From NCBI GenBank assembly GCA_051883095.1, contig JBJETB010000024.1:9621-73620 (forward strand): DNA of 64,000 bases, in the 5' to 3' direction. The notes below the pieces were generated by a model. The model had not been told where the DNA came from. It ran no database searches and saw nothing but the letters and a program-made list of their open reading frames with translations. Position 1 is the stretch's first letter. Each line of letters starts with the position of its first letter. Position numbers and translations under genes: made by a program. Of this stretch, positions 15,711-23,063 are shown piece by piece. This stretch comes from SUG1106 sp051883095. GTDB lineage: Bacteria > Bacillota > Clostridia > Peptostreptococcales > Anaerovoracaceae.

Positions 15711-16957
15711 TGAAACCGGTTCTAATACTTGCATTCAAAGAAATGAAAAAGAAATTTTTATACACATTAACGCTTATCCTGATTACAACTGTTTCCATGC
15801 TGGTTTGTTTATTTGCTGTTACAGACTCCGGCGGTTTCATGTTCCAAGAGAAAGCTCTGATAGATACATTGCATTATCCTATGAAGAATATTCTCAGACT
15901 TCAATACCATTCTTCCGAGGAAACGCAGGAGTTTATTGAAACGGAGGCAAATTTTCGCACAGCACTCCGTGATATAAAAGGGGTAAATGGCATTGGACGT
16001 TTTGATGTGACAGGCATTGAGTTTGAGGAATTGAAAAACAATGGTGATTATCAGGACCTTAACAAGCAATATCTTGAAAGTAACCGGACCAGACACCCGG
16101 AAATATCAAGGCTGATCAAGGCTGATCAGTCCCTGCTTTCTATGGTTGACACTGGAGTTTCCGAGTATCCGGATTTAGACGGCCCGGAGCCTGTCTATGT
16201 AAGTGATATTTATTCTGATGTGATATCCAAAGGCGACCAGCTGACAGATGCATTTTCCAAAACAAAATATGAAGTGGCTGGCTATTTTTCAGCAGGAAGC
16301 AAATGGGTTTCCGGCGATGACATTATTCGCTACCCGACGATTTCTATGGATGGAATGTTTCTTGCTCCCTTTTCGGAATATGATAATCAGGATGTAATGT
16401 CCTCTCTTTCCTGTCTGCATAATACATATGTTTTGTTGGATACAAATACAGATATTGATGATATGTCCTCTGCCATCAGTGAAATTGCAGATGATTATGG
16501 ACTGCAGGTAACCGCTGTTCCTTTGGAAAATGAGCTTGCAGAATATACAAACGAAATGAAGCAGTTCGCAATCAACAGGTTTGTACTTGCTGTATTTATT
16601 GTCTCCATGGCTGTATGCTCCATAGTTTTAACTTTTGTATCCCACACCATTATGAAGAAAAAGCAGTACGGTGTATTGCTGGCAAATGGATATGAGATGA
16701 AAGATGTGACCCTCTGTATTGTGAGTGAAATATGCATGACCGTATTCAGTTCAGCGGCTTTGGCGTGGCTTATTCAGTTTCTGTCTCTATATAAGGATGA
16801 TAATTTGTTCAGAGAAATATATCTGCTGGCACACTGTACATACGGAACATCAGCCATAATTATCATTGCAGTGGTGATTACTGTTTTATCATCGGTTCTG
16901 CCAATTGCTAAAATCAAAAAATGCACACCGTCTGAACTGATAGGAGGAACGAAATAA
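15710..16957 (+). CDS. FtsX-like ABC transporter permease
   Basis: This 415-residue permease has an N-terminal signal-anchor helix (about 16-36), an external domain of about 240 residues (about 40-285) and three C-terminal helices. It ends with the FtsX-type segment VLPIAKIKKCTPSELIGG. MKKKQYGVLLANGYEMKDV after the second helix is the coupling region. This is the MacB-like topology for transport or mechanotransmission rather than classical import. It overlaps both neighbours by one base and shares an operon with the ATPase gene that follows. The substrate is unknown. Confidence 0.82.
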   Translation: MKPVLILAFKEMKKKFLYTLTLILITTVSMLVCLFAVTDSGGFMFQEKALIDTLHYPMKNILRLQYHSSEETQEFIETEANFRTALRDIKGVNGIGRFDVTGIEFEELKNNGDYQDLNKQYLESNRTRHPEISRLIKADQSLLSMVDTGVSEYPDLDGPEPVYVSDIYSDVISKGDQLTDAFSKTKYEVAGYFSAGSKWVSGDDIIRYPTISMDGMFLAPFSEYDNQDVMSSLSCLHNTYVLLDTNTDIDDMSSAISEIADDYGLQVTAVPLENELAEYTNEMKQFAINRFVLAVFIVSMAVCSIVLTFVSHTIMKKKQYGVLLANGYEMKDVTLCIVSEICMTVFSSAALAWLIQFLSLYKDDNLFREIYLLAHCTYGTSAIIIIAVVITVLSSVLPIAKIKKCTPSELIGGTK

Positions 16958-17634
16958 TGTCTATGATTGAACTGATGGGAATAAGCAAGATATACAAAAA
17001 TGGAGCGATAAAGACGGAAGCACTAAATGAGGTGAATCTATCCGTTGACAAGGGGGAGTATATCGCAATTATGGGGACATCCGGTTCGGGTAAGACAACT
17101 TTGCTGAATATACTGGGATGCATGGATGCACCTACAACCGGGAAATACCTTTTAGATGGTGAGGACATAACCAATAAGGGAGAACCGTTTCTATGCGGGA
17201 TCCGGGGAAAGAAAATTGCATTTGTGTTTCAGCATTTTGCGTTAATCGATACATATACAGTTTACGAAAATGTTGAGATTCCATTACTAAAAAAGGGATA
17301 TTCCCGTAAAGAGCGCCACCGGATTGCGAAAAATGCGTTGGAACAGGTTGGTATGGCAGATCTTTCTTCTAAAATTGTGACCGGAATATCCGGCGGACAG
17401 AAGCAGCGGGTCGCCATAGCAAGAGCACTTGCCAGCGGAGCAGAAGTGCTTTTGGCAGATGAGCCTACCGGAGCTTTAGACAGCAAAACCAGCCGTGAGA
17501 TTATCAACCTGTTTTCTGAACTCAATCATCAGGGTAAAACAGTAATTCTGATTACCCATGACGAAAAAGTAGCATCCAATGCAAAAAGAATCATCCAAAT
17601 CGAAGATGGGGGGATTGTAAGTGATGAAATGTAA
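16957..17634 (+). CDS. MacB/LolD-type ABC transporter ATPase
   Basis: This 225-residue nucleotide-binding subunit has Walker A GTSGSGKTTLLN near residues 40-51, Q-loop FVFQHFALI, signature ISGGQKQRVAIARAL, Walker B VLLADEPTGALDS and switch His in ILITHDEKVA. The class matches export or mechanotransmission systems paired with FtsX-like permeases, two of which are encoded immediately upstream. Its start overlaps the permease stop (TAATG), and its 3' end overlaps the lipoprotein gene by 11 bases. Confidence 0.93.
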   Translation: MSMIELMGISKIYKNGAIKTEALNEVNLSVDKGEYIAIMGTSGSGKTTLLNILGCMDAPTTGKYLLDGEDITNKGEPFLCGIRGKKIAFVFQHFALIDTYTVYENVEIPLLKKGYSRKERHRIAKNALEQVGMADLSSKIVTGISGGQKQRVAIARALASGAEVLLADEPTGALDSKTSREIINLFSELNHQGKTVILITHDEKVASNAKRIIQIEDGGIVSDEM

Positions 17635-18043
17635 GAAATTCTTTAAAATCTTAAGTATGGTTTTGAGCCTGCTTATGATTTTCAGCCTTTGCGCCTGTGG
17701 AAACAAGGAAGCAGCAGAATTTGAAACCGGCAGCAGCTTTGAGTATCATTTTTTACCCGAAGATTATGAGGAGAAATACAATGAAGTTACAGAAGCTATC
17801 GCCATAGAGGGAGATAAAGAGTATCAGATATTTCTGGAGGCAACGTGCACGGAAGGAACCATGCAGATTGATGTTCTGAAGGATGGAGAAACTGATACCA
17901 CATATAGTGTGGACAGCAATTCCCCCTGCGCAGAATCGATAAATGTTCTGCCGGACTCTGCAGCAGAAGTTGATATTGTAATTCATATTGATGCCAAAAC
18001 AAACGGAAGTGTTGTGGGGGAAATAAAAACGAAACGGGAATAA
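17624..18043 (+). CDS. small lipoprotein of the ABC transporter operon
   Basis: This 139-residue secreted lipoprotein has a basic N-terminus (MKCKKFFK), a hydrophobic core and the lipobox LCAC, with the modified Cys around residue 27. The mature part is acidic and probably beta-rich; I do not recognise its family. The ATG at 17624 overlaps the end of the ATPase gene by 11 bases, so the protein is almost certainly part of the sigma/anti-sigma/ABC operon. It may be the substrate-recognising or signalling component of that system, but nothing in the sequence proves this. Confidence 0.75.
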   Translation: MKCKKFFKILSMVLSLLMIFSLCACGNKEAAEFETGSSFEYHFLPEDYEEKYNEVTEAIAIEGDKEYQIFLEATCTEGTMQIDVLKDGETDTTYSVDSNSPCAESINVLPDSAAEVDIVIHIDAKTNGSVVGEIKTKRE

Positions 18044-18160
18044 TTGATGTCAATACTGGCATCAGTTTTCCACAAAAAACATTGAAAAATGCTGATTTGA
18101 GTGGAGGAAAAGGGCTATAGATTGACTAAATTCAGGTGCCAATGCAAAATAATGTAAAGA

Positions 18161-18207
18161 AAACCTCTGTTTTTGAGGGACAATCCCCCATCAAACAGAG
18201 GTTTTTT
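18161..18207. terminator. bidirectional terminator between the ABC operon and ltaE
   Basis: AAACCTCTGTTT (18161-18172) pairs with AAACAGAGGTTT (18193-18204), with an inner GGGA/TCCC extension and a T-run. Genes converge here. The 117 bases before it hold nothing else I can support. Confidence 0.82.
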
Positions 18208-18293
18208 GCTGATTTTTGTGGAAAAACGACGGGCCGGCTTGGGACGCAGCTGATTTGGTCAGCTAAAGTCAGCGTAAATAAGCCGCAAAAGCT

Positions 18294-19316
18294 TTACAAT
18301 GCTGCCAGAATAGCATCAACGTCTTCTTCGGTAGAGCCCCATCCGATAACCAGCCTGATTACTGAGCGTGTTTCGTCGTAAGGACACCAGGTATAGAAGA
18401 AGAAGTCTTTCTCAAGCTCTTTAATCTTGTCGTTGTCGACGATTACGAAAACCTGGTTGGTCTGGTGCGGAATCCAGAGCTCATAGCCTTTTTCCACAAC
18501 ACCTTTTGCCAGCTTGATGGCAAGCTCGTTTTCGTGACGTGAAAGTTCATAGTAAAGGGAATCTTCACCGCCTTCAAGGAGGGCTTTGAGCTGGATGGCA
18601 ATGAGACGGCCTTTTGCCAGAAGGGCGCAGGCACGCTTTACCATATAGCGGAAGTGATCGTTCATATTATCGTTCATGATAATAAGGGCTTCGCCGAAAA
18701 GTGCACCGATCTTGGTTCCGCCGATATAGAAAGCATCTACCAGGTTGGCAATGTCCTTAAGGAAAAGGTCGTTGCTCGGCCATGTGAGAGCGGTTCCCAG
18801 ACGTGCACCATCCATGTAAAGATACAGACCATGCTTTTTGCAGCATTGGCTGAGAGCTGTAAGCTCGGCCTTGGTGTAAACACCGCCGTTCTCAGTCGGG
18901 TGGGTTATGTAGGCCATTTTTGGAATTACGGTATGCTCGTCCTCATGATGGAGGAGAACCTTTTCTATTGCCTCAGGAGTAAGCTTGCCGTCCTCTGTAA
19001 GTGCGGCGAAAACTCTGTGGCCGTTTGCTTCCACAGAACCGGTTTCGTGAACATAGATATGGCCTGTAGCAGGTGAGATAACTCCTTCGTAAGGTCTGAG
19101 TGCTGCTGCGATAGTGATGGTATTGGTCGGAGTGCCGCCTACCATGAAATGAACGTGAGCATCAGGCTTGCCTATCATCTCGCGGATCATATCGGCTGTT
19201 TCGTAGGAAAATCTGTCCTCTGCATAGCCGTCGGTATGCTCCATATTTGTATCCATAAGAGCCTGCATTACCTTCGGGTGTGCGCCAAGGCTGTAGTCGC
19301 TTCTGAAATAAATCAT
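18294..19316 (-). CDS. ltaE: low-specificity L-threonine aldolase
   Basis: This 340-residue fold-type I PLP enzyme cleaves L-threonine/allo-threonine to glycine and acetaldehyde. Family motifs are FRSDYSLGAHP at the N-terminus, VGGTPTNTITIAAAL, HIYVHETGSVEANG, YMDGARLGTAL and the PLP Lys in YIGGTKIGALFGEA. The frame is open to 19355, but AGGAGG at 19326-19331 touches the first two downstream ATG codons too closely and is correctly spaced for ATG 19316, which also gives the expected N-terminus. It is monocistronic and converges on the ABC operon. Confidence 0.92.
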   Translation of the reverse strand: MIYFRSDYSLGAHPKVMQALMDTNMEHTDGYAEDRFSYETADMIREMIGKPDAHVHFMVGGTPTNTITIAAALRPYEGVISPATGHIYVHETGSVEANGHRVFAALTEDGKLTPEAIEKVLLHHEDEHTVIPKMAYITHPTENGGVYTKAELTALSQCCKKHGLYLYMDGARLGTALTWPSNDLFLKDIANLVDAFYIGGTKIGALFGEALIIMNDNMNDHFRYMVKRACALLAKGRLIAIQLKALLEGGEDSLYYELSRHENELAIKLAKGVVEKGYELWIPHQTNQVFVIVDNDKIKELEKDFFFYTWCPYDETRSVIRLVIGWGSTEEDVDAILAAL

Positions 19317-19415
19317 CTTTTTCATCCTCCTCGTTCCGGGAATCAAATTCATCATGCTGCCGGAACCATATATTTTATAACTTTATTATAGTCTCTGTAT
19401 ATGGTCTTTAGCAAG

Positions 19416-19439
19416 TAAAAAACGACCCGCCGGGCCGTT
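19416..19439 (-). terminator. intrinsic terminator of spoIIID
   Basis: On the minus strand AACGGCCCG pairs with the CGGGTCGTT that follows, then a T-run. The stop codon of spoIIID lies within the 5' arm. Confidence 0.75.
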
Positions 19440-19695
19440 ATTTTTCTTTTGCATGCTGATATTTTTCTCTGGTGGCCATCCCGCCGCGAAGGTGGCGCTC
19501 CGCTTTGTTGTTTTCCAGAACGTCCTTTACTTCGGAAGCCAGCCCCGGATTGATTTCGAGGAGCCTTTCCGTAACATCCTTATGTACTGTAGACTTGCTG
19601 ACGCGGAATTTTTTTGCGGCAGCTCTGACCGTTGATCTGGTATCGATTATGTAACGGGCCAGCTCTAAAACTCTTTCCTCAATATAGTCCTTCAT
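19438..19695 (-). CDS. spoIIID: sporulation regulator SpoIIID
   Basis: This 85-residue DNA-binding protein is aligned from memory with B. subtilis SpoIIID: MKDYIEERVLELARYI, TVRAAAKKFRVSKSTVHKDVTERL, INPGLASEVKDVL, ERHLRGGMAT. It is a mother-cell regulator that switches genes between sigma-E and sigma-K stages, and it is the clearest sign that this lineage descends from spore formers. An upstream GTG at 19707 is only one base from AAGGAG; ATG 19695 matches the known N-terminus, though the spacing (13 bases) is long. Confidence 0.95.
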   Translation of the reverse strand: MKDYIEERVLELARYIIDTRSTVRAAAKKFRVSKSTVHKDVTERLLEINPGLASEVKDVLENNKAERHLRGGMATREKYQHAKEK

Positions 19696-19766
19696 AGCAA
19701 GACACACACTCCTTAGCTTTGTTAAGACAAATATATGCCGGCAGACTTCAATTTATAACACTGTGC

Positions 19767-19795
19767 TTGATAATGTACAGGAAAGTAGGTATAAT
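19767..19795 (+). promoter_or_regulatory. sigma-A promoter of the MATE gene
   Basis: TTGATA (19767-19772), a 17-base spacer and TATAAT (19790-19795), 30 bases upstream of ATG 19825. Confidence 0.72.
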
Positions 19796-19824
19796 AATTT
19801 TAGCAATATAAAGGAAATAATTTG

Positions 19825-21156
19825 ATGGACAAAAATCTGATTTACAACAAGCCCATAACCGCTTTCAATATGCTGTCCTTCGCAGTGCCTACAACGGTGA
19901 GAATGGTTTTTATTTCACTGTACACAACGGTGGACGGTATTGTGGTATCCAATTTTGTGGGAAGCATGGGCCTGTCTGCCATAAATATTGTATATCCGGT
20001 GCTCAACGTGAACATGGCGCTGGCATTTATGTTTGCCACGGGCAGCAACGCTCTGATAGGAAAGATGCTGGGTGAGGGAAAACGGTCCGAGGCCAGCAGG
20101 TTTATGTCTCTCACAGTGCTTATCAATGTGGCGATGGTGATGATCATAATGGCCCTGTTCTTTATGTGGGACGAAAGCATCTACATGAAGCTTGGTTCCG
20201 ATGCGGAGCTGCTGCCTTACTGTGTGGAGTATGGAAATATTATGGTGGCAGTGGGACCTGTATGGACACTTCAGATACTTTTTCAAAGTTACCTTGTGAC
20301 CGCCGACAGACCGGGGATGGGGCTGTGGCTTTCCGTCTTAGGCGGCGTGCTCAATGTAATACTTGATGTGGTATTGGTAGGCGTGCTGGACATGGGACTT
20401 ACCGGTGCGGGCCTTGCATCGGGAGCAGGAATGTTTGTAGGCGGAATTCTGCCTCTGTTTGTTTTTTTTAATAAAAAGAGTCTGCTGCATTTTGAAAGGC
20501 CGTCAAGACCGGGCAAAGATGTGTTCAGAGCCCTTGGAAACGGTACTTCTGAGATGGTCAGCAGCCTGTCCAGCGCGGTAACTACGGCCATGTTCAATAT
20601 TCAGATGATGCATTTTGCAGGAGAAAAAGGCGTTGCGGCCATAAGCGCTCTTTTTTATCTTCAGTTTCTGTTTGTGACCATTTTTATCGGCTTCACTTCG
20701 GGGATTGCCCCTGTGGTAAGCTACAATTACGGGGCGGGAAACAGGGAAAGCATCAGGAAAATTTTCGGACTGACAGCCAGGGTTGTTGTCGTGGCTTCGG
20801 TGGTGATGTTTCTGCTGGCTGAAGTGATGAACAGGCCTATGACCATGATATTCGCTTCACATGATCCGAAACTGGCGGAACTGATGATTTCCGGATTTAA
20901 AATACTGGCACTGAGCATTCTGCTGTGCGGCATAAATATTTTTGCTTCCGGGTTCTTTACTGCACTGAACAACGGTAAAATTTCTGCGCTGATTTCTTTT
21001 TTGAGAACCTTCGGGTTTGAAGTGGGTGCACTGCTTCTGCTGCCTGCAGTAATGGGCATCGATGGTGTGTGGTGGACTCTGCCGTGTGCGGAGCTTATGT
21101 CAGCGGCGGTTTCGGTGCCTTTGCTGATGAAATACAGGAATGTCTACGGGTATTGA
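19825..21156 (+). CDS. MATE family efflux transporter
   Basis: This 443-residue membrane protein has about twelve helices in two homologous halves (MatE domains), resembling the MepA/NorM-type cation-drug antiporters. FAVPTTVRMVFISLYTTVDGIVVSNFVG at the N-terminus and GFTSGIAPVVSYNYGAGN after the seventh helix are the family hallmarks (the latter matches the P-x-x-x-Y-N-x-G motif). A TTG one codon upstream is in frame; ATG 19825 is better spaced from AAAGGAAA. It would export organic cations or metabolites using Na+ or H+; the substrate is unknown. Confidence 0.92.
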   Translation: MDKNLIYNKPITAFNMLSFAVPTTVRMVFISLYTTVDGIVVSNFVGSMGLSAINIVYPVLNVNMALAFMFATGSNALIGKMLGEGKRSEASRFMSLTVLINVAMVMIIMALFFMWDESIYMKLGSDAELLPYCVEYGNIMVAVGPVWTLQILFQSYLVTADRPGMGLWLSVLGGVLNVILDVVLVGVLDMGLTGAGLASGAGMFVGGILPLFVFFNKKSLLHFERPSRPGKDVFRALGNGTSEMVSSLSSAVTTAMFNIQMMHFAGEKGVAAISALFYLQFLFVTIFIGFTSGIAPVVSYNYGAGNRESIRKIFGLTARVVVVASVVMFLLAEVMNRPMTMIFASHDPKLAELMISGFKILALSILLCGINIFASGFFTALNNGKISALISFLRTFGFEVGALLLLPAVMGIDGVWWTLPCAELMSAAVSVPLLMKYRNVYGY

Positions 21157-21164
21157 TGGACGAA

Positions 21165-21420
21165 TGTTGTAGAATAATAAAGAAATCATCTATTTTTACA
21201 ACATCACACCTCAACTGGCGCTTCTTGTACCTGTAACTTGGCTGTAATGTTGTAGAAATTTCTTGCCCGAGCCCAATTTTACAACGGTAATTCATAGACC
21301 GTTGTAAAAATTTATGGATACCCGATAACTATACAACATTCATGACTTTCAGGGTCAGGTTCTATGGACGCCAAGGGTTCAATGTTGTAGAAATAAACGA
21401 TTAGGCTATATTTTTACAAC
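21165..21420. repeat. 256-bp two-fold symmetric block of four 38-bp imperfect palindromes
   Basis: Four 38-bp units (21165-21202, 21248-21285, 21301-21338 and 21383-21420) share the ends GTTGTA and TACAAC around variable cores. Units 1 and 2 are 83 bases apart, units 3 and 4 are 82 apart. Linkers 1 and 3 are related by inversion (TGGCG, 8 bases, ACCTG). The centre is a perfect hairpin, TTTTACAACGGT (21277-21288) with ACCGTTGTAAAA (21298-21309). The block fills the gap between the MATE and VanY genes and has no coding potential. Nature unknown: a decayed MITE-like element or a multi-operator region. Confidence 0.8.
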
Positions 21421-21478
21421 GCCTTATTGAGCGCAACTAAATTAAAAAAATGAATATACTAAAGGAGAAGATTTGGAT

Positions 21479-22369
21479 ATGAGGAAAAGAACATTTATGA
21501 TTTGTTTCATTTTAATTTTGATAGTGTGTGCGGTTCTGGTAATCGGAGGCTGCGGAGCTCATCAGGCAGTGCCGCCGGAAGTGAGCGGAGGCGACGGCGC
21601 AGATGTTGTGACTGCTTCCAGCGATGATGATAATATTACAGATGCTGATGCTGAAGATCCGGATGGGTCAAATGCGTCTGATGTGACCGATGAACCGGCA
21701 GACAGCGGTGAAAAGCCCGCTGCTGATGAGCCTGACGATGAGGATGCACCTTCCAGAGGTGATGACAGATCCATCCGCGGTATACCGGATGCCGTAGATA
21801 CACGCAGCTCAGATGACGGTGACCTGCTTGTGGTGGTAAACAAGTATCACGCAGTATCAAAGAACTATAAGCCTAAAGATCTTGTTACCATAGACGACAG
21901 GTACGGTACATGGAAAAACATGGAACTTAAATCAGAGGCCTACGAAGCATATAAAAAGCTGTATAAGGATGCGGCAGCTCAGGGCTTTGAACTGAAGCTC
22001 TGTTCGGCTATGCGCACATACGAAACTCAGAAGACCCTTTATACAAATGCAGTGAAGAACAAAGGGCGTGAAACCGCTAACATCCGCTCAGCATATCCGG
22101 GCAGAAGCGAGCATCATACGGGCCTTGCCATAGATGTGACCTCGGCCAGCATGGGATGGGGGCTCACTCAGGATTTTGCCGACTATCCTGACGGCCAGTG
22201 GATAAACGAGCACTGCCAGGAGTACGGTTTCATCATACGTTATCCAAAAGGAAAAACAGATATCACAGGCTATGCCTACGAGCCTTGGCATCTGCGATAT
22301 GTGGGCGTTGATGCAGCTACGTATATCATGGAAAACGGCCTGACTCTGGAAGAGTATATGGGGGTTTAA
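21479..22369 (+). CDS. VanY-type D-alanyl-D-alanine carboxypeptidase lipoprotein
   Basis: This 296-residue M15B peptidase trims the terminal D-Ala from peptidoglycan stem peptides. The N-terminus has a signal peptide with a lipobox (VIGGC), then an acidic, low-complexity linker of about 90 residues rich in Asp, Glu and Ser. The catalytic domain follows, with zinc motif SEHHTGLAIDV (His and Asp ligands) and EPWHLRYV (the third His). A TTG two codons upstream is in frame and closer to AAAGGAG; I prefer ATG 21479. There is no vanHAX context, so it is probably housekeeping cell-wall maturation. Confidence 0.9.
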   Translation: MRKRTFMICFILILIVCAVLVIGGCGAHQAVPPEVSGGDGADVVTASSDDDNITDADAEDPDGSNASDVTDEPADSGEKPAADEPDDEDAPSRGDDRSIRGIPDAVDTRSSDDGDLLVVVNKYHAVSKNYKPKDLVTIDDRYGTWKNMELKSEAYEAYKKLYKDAAAQGFELKLCSAMRTYETQKTLYTNAVKNKGRETANIRSAYPGRSEHHTGLAIDVTSASMGWGLTQDFADYPDGQWINEHCQEYGFIIRYPKGKTDITGYAYEPWHLRYVGVDAATYIMENGLTLEEYMGV

Positions 22370-22392
22370 TAGGGAGAAAAACGTTGATTTAT

Positions 22393-22430
22393 TCCCATAA
22401 TTATGATATAATTATATCATAATTATGGGA
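22393..22430 (+). promoter_or_regulatory. 38-bp perfect palindrome, operator of the toxin-antitoxin pair
   Basis: Each 19-base half begins TCCCATAATTATGATATAA and is the exact reverse complement of the other. It ends inside the ribosome binding site (GGGAGGT) of the antitoxin gene. A -10-like TATAAT lies near its centre. Position and symmetry fit autorepression by the antitoxin-toxin complex. Confidence 0.8.
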
Positions 22431-22441
22431 GGTAAGAGCCG

Positions 22442-22699
22442 ATGCAGATTATTCCTATTAAAGATTTAAAGAATACCTCGGATATTTCCGAAATGTGCCA
22501 CAGAGTTGCTGAACCGGTTTATGTGACAAAGAACGGGTATGGTGACATGGTTATCATGGGTATGGAAGTTTATGAGGACATGCTCGAAAAAATGAATATG
22601 TATCGTGAACTTGAAATATCAGAAAGGCAGATTTATGAAGGAAGGACTAAAGACGCTGCAGAGTCATTGAAAGACCTGAGGAATAAATATGGCCTATAG
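22442..22699 (+). CDS. Phd/YefM-type antitoxin
   Basis: This 85-residue protein has a typical N-terminal Phd/YefM DNA-binding fold: MQIIPIKDLKNTSDISEMCHRVAEPVYVTKNGYGDMVIMGMEVYEDM in outline. The C-terminal tail (about 50-85) is charged and would wrap the toxin. Its gene starts 12 bases after a perfect 38-bp palindrome and overlaps the toxin gene by 11 bases. It should neutralise the toxin and repress the operon. Confidence 0.88.
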   Translation: MQIIPIKDLKNTSDISEMCHRVAEPVYVTKNGYGDMVIMGMEVYEDMLEKMNMYRELEISERQIYEGRTKDAAESLKDLRNKYGL

Positions 22700-23003
22700 C
22701 TTGATAATAACTGAGAGGGCTGAAGAACAGCTTGATAATATTGTTATTTATCTGCTGAATAGTCTGAAAAGCAGACAAGGAGCAGTGCATTTACTCAGCT
22801 GTGTGGACGGTATATATAAACGACTTTCAGATAATCCATTCCAGTTTCCCATAAGCCATGATGGGTATTTGTGCTCAATGGGATACAGAGAAGCTGTTAT
22901 GGTGGAGATGCAGTATAAAATGATTTTTAAGGTTGATGATGAAAATGTTTTTATACTCGGAATCTTTCATAATAGGGAAAAGTACATAGATAAGATAGAG
23001 TAA
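22689..23003 (+). CDS. RelE/ParE-superfamily toxin
   Basis: This 104-residue toxin-like protein has the fold markers SLIITERAEEQLDNIVIYLLNSLKS at the start, LSDNPFQFPIS in the middle, and YKMIFKVDDENVFILGIFHNREK near the C-terminus (strand-turn-strand with a basic end). The pattern is closest to ParE-type toxins acting on gyrase, or to RelE mRNA interferases; sequence alone does not separate the two. It overlaps the antitoxin gene by 11 bases, so the two are co-translated. A hairpin follows directly after the stop. Confidence 0.85.
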   Translation: MAYSLIITERAEEQLDNIVIYLLNSLKSRQGAVHLLSCVDGIYKRLSDNPFQFPISHDGYLCSMGYREAVMVEMQYKMIFKVDDENVFILGIFHNREKYIDKIE

Positions 23004-23040
23004 TGGCGTGCTTCGTGAGAAAAAGAGGCACGCCATATTT
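23003..23040 (+). terminator. hairpin after the toxin gene
   Basis: ATGGCGTGC (23003-23011) pairs with GCACGCCAT (23028-23036). The T-tract is poor (ATTTGTTG), so termination strength is uncertain. Confidence 0.55.
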
Positions 23041-23063
23041 GTTGTGTGAATAACCACGAGAAG

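Noticed and set aside
21165..21420. Possible CRISPR array
   Set aside because: Units alternate in orientation, intervals are 45, 15 and 44 bases, the interior of the repeats varies, and there is no cas gene. A CRISPR needs constant repeats with regular spacers.
21479..22369. Vancomycin resistance locus
   Set aside because: VanY-type peptidase alone; no vanHAX or vanRS genes nearby.
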